A stretch of 23,392 nt of DNA. It comes from a virus. A program made the translations under genes and the position numbers. How positions within the stretch are numbered: the stretch's first letter is position 1; each line of letters begins with the position of its first letter. The notes under the pieces were generated by a model that searched no databases, was not told where the DNA came from, and worked only from the letters and a program-made list of their open reading frames with translations. The stretch is from IMG/VR virus record IMGVR_UViG_3300036851_000410, positions 1-23,392 of that record. One strand, written 5' to 3'. Positions 1 through 7,892 of this stretch are shown here, one piece after another.

Positions 1-300
1 CTTGAGTTGCGCGGAGCCCGGCCTGGAGCGCTGGTCGGCATTGACGGTGTCGTAGTCGGTATGGGGGAACGAACGGTTGATCGGCAGTGAGTCGAGCGGC
101 GGCACCTGGAACACAAACGGACGCCCGAGCACCGTCGGGTCGGTCAGACCTTGTCGTCGCTCCAACCGCACGATCAGTCCGCGCCCTTCGGCATCGGTGT
201 GTGCAACGGTCGGTTCGAGCACCGGCACAGCCGGAGAGACAGGCAGCGGCGGCAGCCCTCGGTCGTCGTCGCCATTGACGTGTGGTACTGGCTGCGGCAC
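1..300 (-). CDS. XkdP-like baseplate/LysM-region protein, N-terminal part
   Basis: The gene runs off the left edge, so only the first 100 residues are visible. It starts with GTG at 300-298, which shares one base with the tape measure stop TAG (TAGTG), a typical coupled phage junction. The first 30 or so residues are proline-rich. They are followed by a segment with FVFQVPPLDSLPIN and then RPGSAQLK. A VPP motif followed about 25-30 residues later by PG-x-x-x-LK is what I know from the N-terminal domain of XkdP/gp53-like proteins, which follow the tape measure in contractile-tail phages of Gram-positive hosts. They often carry a LysM domain and help build the baseplate hub. The position directly after the tape measure supports this. 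The LysM part would lie outside the window, so the family assignment is an inference. Confidence 0.72.
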   Translation of the reverse strand, partial: MPQPVPHVNGDDDRGLPPLPVSPAVPVLEPTVAHTDAEGRGLIVRLERRQGLTDPTVLGRPFVFQVPPLDSLPINRSFPHTDYDTVNADQRSRPGSAQLK

Positions 301-3300
301 TACCGGATCGTCTCCTCGTCCCCAACGAACATCGTCAGCCCGAGTTCGTCCGCGAGCAGGTCGAACTCGTGATGAACGATCTTCCGAATGTCGCCGTCTC
401 GGTGGTTCTCGATCTTGTCGATGTTCACCTGCAAGACGATGGGTCGGCCGTCGCGCGTGCGCCTGTGTGTCGGCGTGATCTGCACTCGCTCCTCGGTGTC
501 CCCGACACCGATCAGCATGGGTTTACGCGCGACGAAGTCGGCACCCTGCTTGTACCAGTCCGCTGCGGTGGGGGTGCCCATCCCGGTCATCCCGCCGAGC
601 ATCTGATTGAGCCTTGCGGTCGCGCCAGTCGCCATCAGGAGCCCCGCCTGGTCTGCGAGCACGCCCGGCACGCCTCGCAGACCGCTCGGGCCGGGATAAA
701 GCTGGCTGAGGGTGATCTGTCCGATCCCGCCCGGCATCCCCGCTACGCCGCCGCGCGCGCCTAGACCTCCTGCTGCGAGGTGGATGTGGTCTCGGTGCCC
801 CGCCCAGGTCTTAGCTCCCCAAAAGCTCGGGGCGACGGCCGCGCCGTTCTTGATCGACAGGTTCGGGTTGTGGATGCCCTCCAGTAGCGAGCGGCCGATG
901 TTCGCGCCGACCCAGCGCGCGGCTGCGCTCATTACCGTGCTCGAACCGGCGAGATCGACCGCCATCCCGGAATAGTGGTAGGAGCTTGGGCGACCCTGCG
1001 GTCGCGCACCGGAGGAGATGTACAGGCCGGGGAACCGGCCGGTCACTTCGGACGCTATGGCGCTGATGCCGGGCTGGAGCCCAAACGCCTGGCCGCGCCC
1101 GCCACGTGCGAACGACCCGTGCGCTCGCCCCTCGTTGGCGACCAGCCCGCCGAGTGTCGTGCGTCCGCCGAGCAGGTAGTTGACCTTGCGCTCGGTGTGT
1201 CGGTTGACAACGAGTTCGCCCTTGGCACCGAGTTGGCCGTTGCCGAGCGCGACGCTGTCGCCCATGCCGTAGCCGGGTGCCCAGATTCGTCCGCCGGAAG
1301 CGCGACCGCGCCCACCTTCCAGCGGGTCAGGCCCGCGCACCAACCCCGAAGCAGGGCCGGGTGCAGTCGGAGAAGTCGGCGTGACGCCTGTGCGTTCCAT
1401 CCCAGCAACCAAGCGTCGAGCCTGCGCGGCAGTGAAACCCATCGCCTGCAAACTGCCGACCGCCTTGACCTGGATCGCCGTGAACGCCGCTACGACCGCC
1501 TGCCGCGCGCGCTCAGCAGGGTTAGAGATGGCAACCCGGATCGCGTTCCACTCCTTCTGGCTGCCGGTGAAGATGCCTCGATTGGTCACGCGCACCTGCT
1601 CGCCCATGGTCTTGAACGCCGCCTCCACGTCTTGGCGGATCATCCGCGTCGCGCCCTTGAAGCCAGGCCGTCCTTCCTTCTCCATCTGCTGCGCCCACGA
1701 CAGCACCGCACGACCGAGCACTCGCCGCCCGGCTGGACCGAGTTCACTCATCTGCCGAGCGATCTCACCGCGCGTGCGACCGAACGCTTCTTGCGGGCCG
1801 AACCTAGCCGCATAAATGTCGAACGCCTGGCCGATCTGCCGAACGCGCTGCGTGCCGAGCGCGCGGTCGCGCTGGTTCTTCTCGCGCACGAGCGTGCCGA
1901 GCAGGATGCGCCGCACTCTGATCTCCTCGCGGATGCCCACCATCAGTGCGCGCCCTTCGGGTGTACGCGGGCCGCCACCGGGGAAGCCGATGCCTTGCAG
2001 GTAGCGCAGACTCCCTTGCACCTGCCCGAGCGTCCGTGGCTGCTGGCCGCCGAAGCGTTCGAGCCCGCCAGCAATCTGCTGCTGCCAACGCTGGAGACGC
2101 TGCTCTCTGATCTCGCCGAACGTCGGCGGGTTGTAGATGCCGAACGTCAGGCCGCTGAGGAACTGTCGAGAGCGTTGCCCCCAGCCGCCCTCGGCGGTCG
2201 CGCCACCGTAGATGCCCATAGCTGCGGCGACCGGGATGGCGACTCGGCCGAACGCTGCGAGCCCGGCTCCGGCGCGACCAAAGCGTCCGGCCGCACCACC
2301 GCGCATGCCGCCGCCCATGAGTACACCTCCCGCCGCAACTCCGGTTGCACCCGCCTGGGCTCCGGCGGCTGCCCGCGCTCCGGTGACAACCGCCCACCAC
2401 GACGCGGCGAGTGTGCGCACCTTGTTGATGAACAGTCCGATGGTGGCGACCGAGAGCGCAGTCGAAAGCACATGGCTCAATCCCGGAATAGCGGTGATGA
2501 GATCGTTGATGAGTTGCAGAATCCGCGCGAGCAACGAAAGCATCACGTTGATCGGCCCGGTGACGCTTGTGAGGAACGTCAACGTGCGCACGAACTCGTT
2601 GAGCAGGTCGGCTGTGACCGGGCCAAATACGCGCACAAACATGTTGAACATCGCTTCGAGGTTGTCCACCATGTTCGACAAAGCGGTAGCGATCCTCGGA
2701 AGCTGCTCGGAGGTGCCCATCCGAAACAGCGCGCGCACGAGATTGTCAAACAGCGTGACGATGGCCTCGACGGCGTCGTGCATCTGGAGGAACTGCCGGG
2801 TCAGCCGAAGCTGACCGGCCACGCTGTTGCTGTACTTCGCCCATGAGCGCGTCGCACGCTCGGCGTCCCGCCAGAGCATGTCTCCGAGCGGACGCGCCGC
2901 GCGGCCTAGCCCTCTAAACCAGTTCCAAATGTTCTCCAGCAGATGGCCGAACTGCGTCATCGAGCGACGCGTGCGTTCGAGGAACGTGGCGAAGCGGCCC
3001 GAATCGCGTCCGAACTGCGCCCAGTCGCGGAACCACACACCGAAGCGCTCGATCAACGTGCCGATCCACTCGGTGAACGGGCGCGCAGCCATGGTGAGAT
3101 GGCGCAGACCATCCACGACGTTGACGAGCGCTCCGGCGAAACGGTCGAACATCTGGACGCCCTGGCGACCGATGCCCTCAAAATCCTGGAGGAACCCGAC
3201 CGTCGTGAAACGGTTGGCTGCGGACGAGGCTGCTGCACCGATGTGTCGGCCCATCGTCCCGACCAGCCGTTGTACGGTTGGCACCGCCCGCTGAAGCCTG

Positions 3301-3908
3301 CGCACTGAGTATTCGAGCCCAGGGAACAAGCCCTGCTGGGCCGAGCGGCGCAGGTCACGCACGACAGGCTGATACTGCTTGAGCGTGGTCAGGAAGCTTC
3401 GTGCCTCCGGCGTCAGCGCCTTCAGCGCGTTCTTGTTCCCGCCCATCGCCTTGCCGAGGTCGTTGAACGCTAACTTCACCGTCCCGAGCGCAAGCCCGAC
3501 ACCCGCCAAAGTCGCCGGGAGGGCAGCGAAAGCGCCAGATAGATCAACCAGCCGGGGGAGTAAGGCGATGATGCCTCCGGCGAGCGCCCCGATTGCCTGA
3601 GCCAAGACTCCGATGGCGAGTCCGATAGCCGGAATGGCGAGCACGCGCATCATGTTCCGCAAGCCGCCGAGCGCAGCCCCGGTTGTGATGATCGCGTTGC
3701 GGAGCCGCTGCCAACGAGTGACGTGCTGATCCATGTCGCGGGTCAACCGTCGCGTACGACTGCCAACCCGATCGGCTTCACCGCCGTAACTACGCAACGC
3801 ACGCTCAGCCGCCGAGATGTTGCGAGCCTGCTGGGGCGTGCCGACCTGATCGGTCGTCATCGCCAACCGCGCGATGGCACGGTCGGTCTGCTGCGCTTGA
3901 CGCTCCAT
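300..3908 (-). CDS. Tape measure protein with M15-type peptidase domain
   Basis: This 1202-aa ORF is the longest gene here and sets tail length in tailed phages. The N-terminal 70 residues are charged and helical. Residues 88-145 are strongly hydrophobic, and a second hydrophobic and Gly/Ala-rich stretch spans about 470-580. Residues about 925-1047 look like an M15 zinc peptidase (D,D- or L,D-endopeptidase fold), with H978-x6-D985 (HYSGMAVDL) and a downstream H1041-I-H1043 as metal ligands. This domain would cut cell-wall peptides during DNA entry. The last 150 residues are a separate C-terminal region. The first ATG at 3908 has no Shine-Dalgarno. In-frame codons just upstream encode a tape-measure-like N-terminus (FRIIDRASGPLRR) but offer no ATG, GTG or TTG. 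The real start is probably the TTG at 3972 in another frame (see separate entry). If so the protein would be about 1223 aa. Confidence 0.93.
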   Translation of the reverse strand: MERQAQQTDRAIARLAMTTDQVGTPQQARNISAAERALRSYGGEADRVGSRTRRLTRDMDQHVTRWQRLRNAIITTGAALGGLRNMMRVLAIPAIGLAIGVLAQAIGALAGGIIALLPRLVDLSGAFAALPATLAGVGLALGTVKLAFNDLGKAMGGNKNALKALTPEARSFLTTLKQYQPVVRDLRRSAQQGLFPGLEYSVRRLQRAVPTVQRLVGTMGRHIGAAASSAANRFTTVGFLQDFEGIGRQGVQMFDRFAGALVNVVDGLRHLTMAARPFTEWIGTLIERFGVWFRDWAQFGRDSGRFATFLERTRRSMTQFGHLLENIWNWFRGLGRAARPLGDMLWRDAERATRSWAKYSNSVAGQLRLTRQFLQMHDAVEAIVTLFDNLVRALFRMGTSEQLPRIATALSNMVDNLEAMFNMFVRVFGPVTADLLNEFVRTLTFLTSVTGPINVMLSLLARILQLINDLITAIPGLSHVLSTALSVATIGLFINKVRTLAASWWAVVTGARAAAGAQAGATGVAAGGVLMGGGMRGGAAGRFGRAGAGLAAFGRVAIPVAAAMGIYGGATAEGGWGQRSRQFLSGLTFGIYNPPTFGEIREQRLQRWQQQIAGGLERFGGQQPRTLGQVQGSLRYLQGIGFPGGGPRTPEGRALMVGIREEIRVRRILLGTLVREKNQRDRALGTQRVRQIGQAFDIYAARFGPQEAFGRTRGEIARQMSELGPAGRRVLGRAVLSWAQQMEKEGRPGFKGATRMIRQDVEAAFKTMGEQVRVTNRGIFTGSQKEWNAIRVAISNPAERARQAVVAAFTAIQVKAVGSLQAMGFTAAQARRLVAGMERTGVTPTSPTAPGPASGLVRGPDPLEGGRGRASGGRIWAPGYGMGDSVALGNGQLGAKGELVVNRHTERKVNYLLGGRTTLGGLVANEGRAHGSFARGGRGQAFGLQPGISAIASEVTGRFPGLYISSGARPQGRPSSYHYSGMAVDLAGSSTVMSAAARWVGANIGRSLLEGIHNPNLSIKNGAAVAPSFWGAKTWAGHRDHIHLAAGGLGARGGVAGMPGGIGQITLSQLYPGPSGLRGVPGVLADQAGLLMATGATARLNQMLGGMTGMGTPTAADWYKQGADFVARKPMLIGVGDTEERVQITPTHRRTRDGRPIVLQVNIDKIENHRDGDIRKIVHHEFDLLADELGLTMFVGDEETIR

Positions 3909-3935
3909 ACGTCTGAGCGGGCCAGACGCGCGATC

Positions 3936-3987
3936 AATGATCCTGAAAGATGCCCTCGACTGAGGCGGCCAAGGTTAGATCACCTCC
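3936..3987 (-). promoter_or_regulatory. Perfect Shine-Dalgarno and TTG start out of frame with the tape measure
   Basis: On the minus strand GGAGGTGATC (3987-3978) is a complete match to the 3' end of 16S rRNA. It is followed by TAACC and TTG at 3972. That TTG frame encodes MAASVEGIFQDH and stops with TGA at 3938-3936. The tape measure frame covers the same bases and reads FRIIDRASGPLRR into its first ATG at 3908. A single +1 slip at TTT-C (3948-3945) would give MAASVEGIF-RIIDRASGPLRRM, which resembles the usual start of Mu/PBSX-type tape measure proteins. Either this is a +1 frameshift or there is a one-base indel or sequencing error in the window. The raw sequence alone cannot decide. Confidence 0.6.
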
Positions 3988-4010
3988 CCCTGCGCTTCCG
4001 TGTGAACCAC

Positions 4011-4244
4011 TTAGACCGTCATCCTTCGTGCGGCTTGTGCGCTTGCTTCATCGTCGGCGAGCACAGCGAAACCCAAGATCACCGCTCGCAGACGAAGTGG
4101 ATACGGGGGCGGCTTTGGCTTACCGCCCCCGAAAGGCACGTACTCAGCGTCGAGCTTGTTGTGCAGGCGGTACGGATCGTGCCCGCCGTACTTCCACGCG
4201 AGGTAGAGGAGGCGGGCATCTCCACCTACCCGCGCAAGTTTCCC
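4011..4244 (-). CDS. Tail assembly chaperone, frameshifted C-terminal part (gpT-like)
   Basis: This reading frame has no start codon of its own and is entered by a -1 frameshift from the upstream chaperone gene. After the slip at GGGAAAC it adds 75 residues before TAA at 4013-4011, giving a fusion of about 291 aa (216 + 75). The added part includes DARLLYLAWKYGGHDPYRLH and a Pro-rich segment, then a helical end (AVILGFAVLADDEASAQAARR). It fits the second domain of phage tail assembly chaperones, the part that contacts the tape measure protein during tail assembly. It lies between the short chaperone and the tape measure, where gpT-type extensions normally are. The coordinates given start at the slippery site; the full fusion runs 4885 to 4011. 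Confidence 0.85.
   Translation of the reverse strand, partial: GKLARVGGDARLLYLAWKYGGHDPYRLHNKLDAEYVPFGGGKPKPPPYPLRLRAVILGFAVLADDEASAQAARRMTV
4202..4244 (-). promoter_or_regulatory. -1 programmed ribosomal frameshift signal
   Basis: The heptamer GGGAAAC (4244-4238) is in the X-XXY-YYZ register of the chaperone frame, with zero-frame codons GGA AAC. This is the classic class of phage tail chaperone slippery site. Seven bases further on a stem-loop can form: GGTAG (4230-4226) pairs with CTACC (4206-4202), and GGAG (4223-4220) pairs with CTCC (4211-4208), around an 8-base loop. The zero-frame stop TAG (4228-4226) lies in the stem. The spacing suits a stimulatory element. The pairing was found by eye and not folded computationally. 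Confidence 0.85.
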
Positions 4245-4885
4245 GCCGCCCTCACCATCGTGACCTCGGGCGTGGCCCGAACCACGTCGTCCTCGTCCGC
4301 GCCGGAGAACAGCATGACCTCACCGGCAACCTGGTCGAGGAGGATCGGCTTGTTGCGGAAGCGCGCCTTGAGCAACTCGACCTTGTAGAACAGCGGGTCG
4401 GCTGCGGGCTGGCTGAACTTCGCCTTGACGGCCTCGTCGAGATCGGGCTCGACGGTGGCCGCTGCGACTACACGCTGGTTGTAGACGGTCACGTCGAAGT
4501 CGATCTCGTCTCGACCGCGACCGCGCTGCCGCCGCACCTGCCGGTTGCCGCTCTCCAATCGCGCCTGGGCGCGAATCTGATTGAACGTCTCGGCATCGAG
4601 GGTCGTGATGACCCAGTCGATGATCTTCGGCTGCTCGTCCGTGCCGACGTTCAACTTCAGCAACCGCCGGGGAGCCTGCTGCTCCTCCTCGGTCTCGTCG
4701 CTGAGCAGCCAGTCGAGGGCGTCCAACTGCTCCTCGGGCGACAGCACCTTCGCGCCCGCCTGCCCTGCCTTGCCTTCCGCACCGGCCTGCCGGACGGCGC
4801 GCTCGGCGTCGGATACTTCCGGCCGCTCGTCCGACTGGGCTACGTGAACGTCAGGATGATCCGGCTTCTTCGTGCTTGCTTCCAT
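4226..4885 (-). CDS. Tail assembly chaperone, short form (gpG/XkdN-like)
   Basis: This gene encodes 219 aa. Translation starts at ATG 4885 behind GGAAGGAG. The first 50 residues are polar and probably disordered. Residues about 50-210 are acidic and helical, with PEEQLDALDWLLSDE, a repeated hydrophobic pattern and an end that reads VAGEVMLFSGADEDDV. That arrangement (acidic helical protein just upstream of the tape measure, with a frameshifted extension) is typical of XkdN/gpG chaperones, which bind the tape measure and recruit tube subunits before being lost from the mature tail. The last codons overlap a GGGAAAC slippery site, so a minority of ribosomes should make the longer fusion ending at 4011. 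A region rich in Arg (RRQRGRGRDE) in the middle is unusual but does not alter the call. Confidence 0.87.
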   Translation of the reverse strand: MEASTKKPDHPDVHVAQSDERPEVSDAERAVRQAGAEGKAGQAGAKVLSPEEQLDALDWLLSDETEEEQQAPRRLLKLNVGTDEQPKIIDWVITTLDAETFNQIRAQARLESGNRQVRRQRGRGRDEIDFDVTVYNQRVVAAATVEPDLDEAVKAKFSQPAADPLFYKVELLKARFRNKPILLDQVAGEVMLFSGADEDDVVRATPEVTMVRAAGNLRG

Positions 4886-4921
4886 CGCTCTCTCCTTCCG
4901 AGAGTGAGTGGGTCGCCACGG

Positions 4922-5173
4922 TCAGTCATCACGACCCCAGAGAGAGCCCAACTCAATCGGCTCTCGGTCGTCAGTGGACTTCCCGTTGGGCGGGGACTTG
5001 TCGCCAGCCGGGCGACGCGGTCGTTCGTCGAACCCTTCCTCTGCCTCGGGCACCTCGCAGTCCTTCTCGATCTCTGCCGCCTTGCGCAGAAGCTCGTCGC
5101 GGCCGTGTGACGCCTTCGAGGCGATGTGCGCTCGAAGGTGAAGCAAGGCTCGCTCATAGTCGGCTGCTGGCAC
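4922..5173 (-). CDS. Small hypothetical protein between tube and chaperone
   Basis: This encodes 83 aa and starts with GTG at 5173. The choice of start rests on TAGGAG eight bases upstream, where the TAG is the stop codon of the tube gene, so the ribosome binding site overlaps that stop. The N-terminal half (DYERALLHLRAHIASKASHGRDELLRKAAEIEK) is a likely helical hairpin, here given in parts: residues about 5-20 and 22-37. The C-terminal half is rich in Pro, Asp, Glu and Arg and is likely disordered. I do not recognise a family. The location suggests a role in tail assembly, but no function can be claimed. Confidence 0.7.
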   Translation of the reverse strand: MPAADYERALLHLRAHIASKASHGRDELLRKAAEIEKDCEVPEAEEGFDERPRRPAGDKSPPNGKSTDDREPIELGSLWGRDD

Positions 5174-5183
5174 CCGAGGTCTC

Positions 5184-5735
5184 CTACGGCACCGGGCCTT
5201 CGTAGTAGCTCGGAACCGACACGCCGCCCGGCCCGACCTCACGCCGGAAGGTCTCCAGCGGTCGCTCGGTCTCCCAGGTGATCGGGAACTCCCGTTCCAC
5301 CTGGTCGTCACCGATGCTGAAGCCCATCGGCAGACGCCAGATCAGCACGCCGTCCAACTGCCACCGCTCGCGCCCGAGCGCGTACGGGTCGTCGTACTCC
5401 AGGACGAGCGAGAACGGCCGCATCTGCGCCTTCCCGGCGTCGCGTGCCGCGCGTCGTTCGTCGAGGGACTGGGAGAGGAAGTTGTAGACCTCCGTCTCCC
5501 ACGAAGCGTCACGCTTCTGCACGCGCATGACGCCTTCACGGGTCTGTCGTCCCGGCTTGTGCCCGAGCCGCTCCGTGCCGACCATCGGTACATCGACGCG
5601 GTTGATCTCGACCGCGCCACTGCACTCGATCACGTCGGCCAGGAGCTTCCCGTCGCGCCAGGCCGAGCCGTACATCCCGCTGAACACGAGCAGCCCCTCC
5701 TGAGCTGCTGCGGCTGCGGGTGAAACAGCAGGCAT
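5184..5735 (-). CDS. Tail tube protein (XkdM-like)
   Basis: This encodes 183 aa and starts at ATG 5735 behind GGAAAGGAG. The N-terminal third has GSAWRDGKLLADVIECSGAV, then a run with VPMVGTERLGHKPGRQTREG. Both match the pattern of the XkdM/contractile tube family (a short beta-barrel subunit that forms hexameric rings): the GsaW-dG segment, and a Gly near a K-x-G in the middle. The central part carries helix and strand segments including PFSLVLEYDDPYALG, and the C-terminus has a WETERPLETFRRE segment. Its place between the sheath and the chaperone and tape measure, with only an HNH gene inserted after the sheath, fits the usual sheath-tube-chaperone-tape measure order. Some XkdM proteins are about 145 aa, so this one is somewhat longer. 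Confidence 0.83.
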   Translation of the reverse strand: MPAVSPAAAAAQEGLLVFSGMYGSAWRDGKLLADVIECSGAVEINRVDVPMVGTERLGHKPGRQTREGVMRVQKRDASWETEVYNFLSQSLDERRAARDAGKAQMRPFSLVLEYDDPYALGRERWQLDGVLIWRLPMGFSIGDDQVEREFPITWETERPLETFRREVGPGGVSVPSYYEGPVP

Positions 5736-5750
5736 CCGCTACTCCTTTCC

Positions 5751-6392
5751 TTATGCGGCCTGTGCCGCCAGGGCGATTGCTCGACCCTTTGCTCGATTGC
5801 ACGGTGGGTGCGCTACCTGGGAGTTCGCGTACGAGTGCTCACCCCCAAGTGCCAGCGGAATCACATGATCCACGTCGAAACAATCACGCTCCGCTAGCTC
5901 ACCACAGATTCCGCAGACACCTTCGTCGCGCTCGAACACAACCTGCGGATCGACGTGTTCGACGAATGCGTCACGGATACGAGCGCGACGCGCAGACGCA
6001 GCCTTGCGTCCATTCGTGCGTACGCGCTCCGGGTTCTTTGCCCGCCAAGCCGCGTATCGCGCGTCTCGCCTACCCGGATTCGCCTGGGCGGCCAGCACCG
6101 CCGTGTTCTTGTCGCAACTTCGACAATAGACCGAGACACCGAGTGTGCGGTGAGGATAGAACCCGTCGTCGCGTGACTTGACCTCCCCACACTTCGGGCA
6201 CCGTTTTAGTCCGAGCCCTCGAAGCTCCTGTCGCTCCCGATGACGTGACGTACCGGAACCGCGCAAGACGGAGCTAATACACGACTGACCTACCCCAAAC
6301 CGCAACCCAAGCTCAGCCTGAGAAATACCGCCACGAGCATAGTCCTCACGAATCGTAAGAACCTGGGCTCCGGTGAGCTTGGGTGCGGGCAT
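5751..6392 (-). CDS. HNH endonuclease with N-terminal helix-turn-helix
   Basis: This encodes 213 aa. I take ATG 6392, four bases after the sheath stop; an alternative ATG at 6434 would overlap the sheath by 38 bases. No good Shine-Dalgarno precedes 6392, so translation may depend on coupling. Residues 8-45 form a helix-turn-helix (LRFGVGQSCISSVLRG). Two Cys pairs follow (C65/C68 and C90/C93), then an Arg/Ala-rich linker. The HNH domain has C160/C163, D175-H176, N190 and C198-N199, with GGEHSYAN in between. HNH enzymes of this form nick or cut DNA with a metal ion and are often free-standing mobile genes. It has a close relative at 9546-10121. It is inserted between sheath and tube genes and is unlikely to be structural. 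Confidence 0.92.
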   Translation of the reverse strand: MPAPKLTGAQVLTIREDYARGGISQAELGLRFGVGQSCISSVLRGSGTSRHRERQELRGLGLKRCPKCGEVKSRDDGFYPHRTLGVSVYCRSCDKNTAVLAAQANPGRRDARYAAWRAKNPERVRTNGRKAASARRARIRDAFVEHVDPQVVFERDEGVCGICGELAERDCFDVDHVIPLALGGEHSYANSQVAHPPCNRAKGRAIALAAQAA

Positions 6393-6396
6393 GTGG

Positions 6397-7878
6397 TTAG
6401 CGCACGACAATCGTCGATAGCACCTGCTCCGCACTTCGACCGAACGCGAGGAAGTAGTCCAGCGCGATGAACTCGTCGTCGTCGCTCGGGGGTGGATCGG
6501 CTGACACGGTCACCGTCCAGCCGGGCTGGATCGCGGCCCCCTCCTCTCGTAGTCGCATCCGCGAGGACATTTCCGCGATGACGGCGGAGCGCGACTTGGA
6601 GTTCACCGGAAGCTGCCCGATCACGTTCGACTGCACCCACTCGGTGATCTCCATTTGGAGGTCGTGCATCGTCCGCACGAATTTCGGATTGCGGAAGATG
6701 CGGTACGGACGGTTCTTGTCGGTCTGGAGCGTGAAGGTCGTCACACCCTTCTCGATGTGCACCGGAGCATCCGGGTCGGAGTCTCGACTGAGCACGACCG
6801 TGCCGTTGTCGAAGGCCAACTCGATGCCCGCTTCGGTCGCGCCGTTCAGCAGAGTCACTCCCTGTACTCGCGCGCCCGTGAGGGAGCGTGCCTCTCCGAG
6901 CGCAGCAAGGATGCCCGCCAGCCGTGGGACGAACTGCGAAGTGCTGAGCACGATGGCAACGCCGGACGCGTCGAGCATCTCGTCGTCGCGCACCGACCCG
7001 ACTCCGACGTTGATGAAGTCGGGATCGTTGAAGGTCAACGACCGCGCGTTCGCGGTGGCGACCAACTCGTTCAGCGCACCGCCGACAACGACGAAGAACC
7101 TCTTGCCTTTGTTGTTCAGGTTCACCGCCCATGTCTTGAGCGACGCAAGAATCGACGCATCAGTGAGATCGAACGGAGCGAAGTAGCCGAACCGCTCGGG
7201 CTCCAACGCGGTCGTCATCTCCGTCCAGTCCAGGGCAACGAGCGTCGCCCCGTTCGCGCCGCCCGCAAGCGGCGTCGAGACAACCGGCGTCAGCGGGACG
7301 GTGTCGATCAGAACCGTCAGCCTGACCCAGTCCGACACGGCGTTCACTGCATCACGCAGCACTGCCAGCGGAGTCGCCACCGCCGGGTCGTACACGATCC
7401 GCTCGACCTCGGTGAGACCATCCAGCACGATGAAATCCCGCTTGGTCGCATCGACCGGGTCGGTCTGGATCGTCACGCGCAGGTCGTTGCCGCGCGTGCC
7501 TTCGTAGACCGCATCGACCTTGAGCGCGGAGGCCGGGGTCGTGTTGCTCAGGGTCACCGTCGCCTTGGCAGCGGCAGCAGCCCCCATGCGGTACGCGAGA
7601 ACCTGCCCGGCCCCGCGTCGGCCGCGCACGCCCTCGCCACGAAACGCCTGGCGCACGGCCCGGTACCCAGGCTGGTCGAGGCTGTTGCCGAAGATGGCGG
7701 TGAAGTCCGCGAACGAGTTGAGCCGCACCGCCTGTTCGAGCGGCCCCCAGTCATGCGTGAACGGCACCGCGACAACCGAGCCGACCGACGGCGGAACCGT
7801 GACCGCAGGCAAGGCTCGAAAGTTGAAGTACGCCCCCGGCCGCTTCGGGAGACTCCCAGCGCTGAAAGACCCAGACAT
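6397..7878 (-). CDS. Contractile tail sheath protein
   Basis: This encodes 493 aa and starts at ATG 7878 with GGAGAGGAGG upstream. The sheath surrounds the tail tube and contracts to drive it into the host. Features of the family are visible: an N-terminal PGAYFNFRA strand, a central region with alternating strands and helices (for example GNDLRVTIQTDP and DFINVGVGSVRDDEM), an LAGILAALGEARSLTGARVQG segment, and a C-terminal part with TDKNRPYRIFRNPKFVRTMHDL and an IGQLPVNSKSRSA helix-strand followed by a last beta-strand (ALDYFLAF). The length is near the usual 350-500 aa of simple sheath proteins. An HNH gene follows immediately, and the tube comes next. Its presence marks the phage as a myovirus type. 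Confidence 0.93.
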   Translation of the reverse strand: MSGSFSAGSLPKRPGAYFNFRALPAVTVPPSVGSVVAVPFTHDWGPLEQAVRLNSFADFTAIFGNSLDQPGYRAVRQAFRGEGVRGRRGAGQVLAYRMGAAAAAKATVTLSNTTPASALKVDAVYEGTRGNDLRVTIQTDPVDATKRDFIVLDGLTEVERIVYDPAVATPLAVLRDAVNAVSDWVRLTVLIDTVPLTPVVSTPLAGGANGATLVALDWTEMTTALEPERFGYFAPFDLTDASILASLKTWAVNLNNKGKRFFVVVGGALNELVATANARSLTFNDPDFINVGVGSVRDDEMLDASGVAIVLSTSQFVPRLAGILAALGEARSLTGARVQGVTLLNGATEAGIELAFDNGTVVLSRDSDPDAPVHIEKGVTTFTLQTDKNRPYRIFRNPKFVRTMHDLQMEITEWVQSNVIGQLPVNSKSRSAVIAEMSSRMRLREEGAAIQPGWTVTVSADPPPSDDDEFIALDYFLAFGRSAEQVLSTIVVR

Positions 7879-7892
7879 TTACGCCTCCTCTC

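Noticed and set aside
1-275. ATG at 275 on the minus strand as the start of the gene after the tape measure.
   Set aside because: That frame gives a Cys- and Arg-rich product without sense, whereas GTG 300, overlapping the tape measure stop, opens a frame with a baseplate-like sequence.
975-2846. Long plus-strand open frame of 623 codons opposite the tape measure.
   Set aside because: It lies fully antisense to a clear tape measure gene, has no ribosome site or family features and is rich in Arg, Ala and His, as expected of the complement of GC-rich coding DNA.
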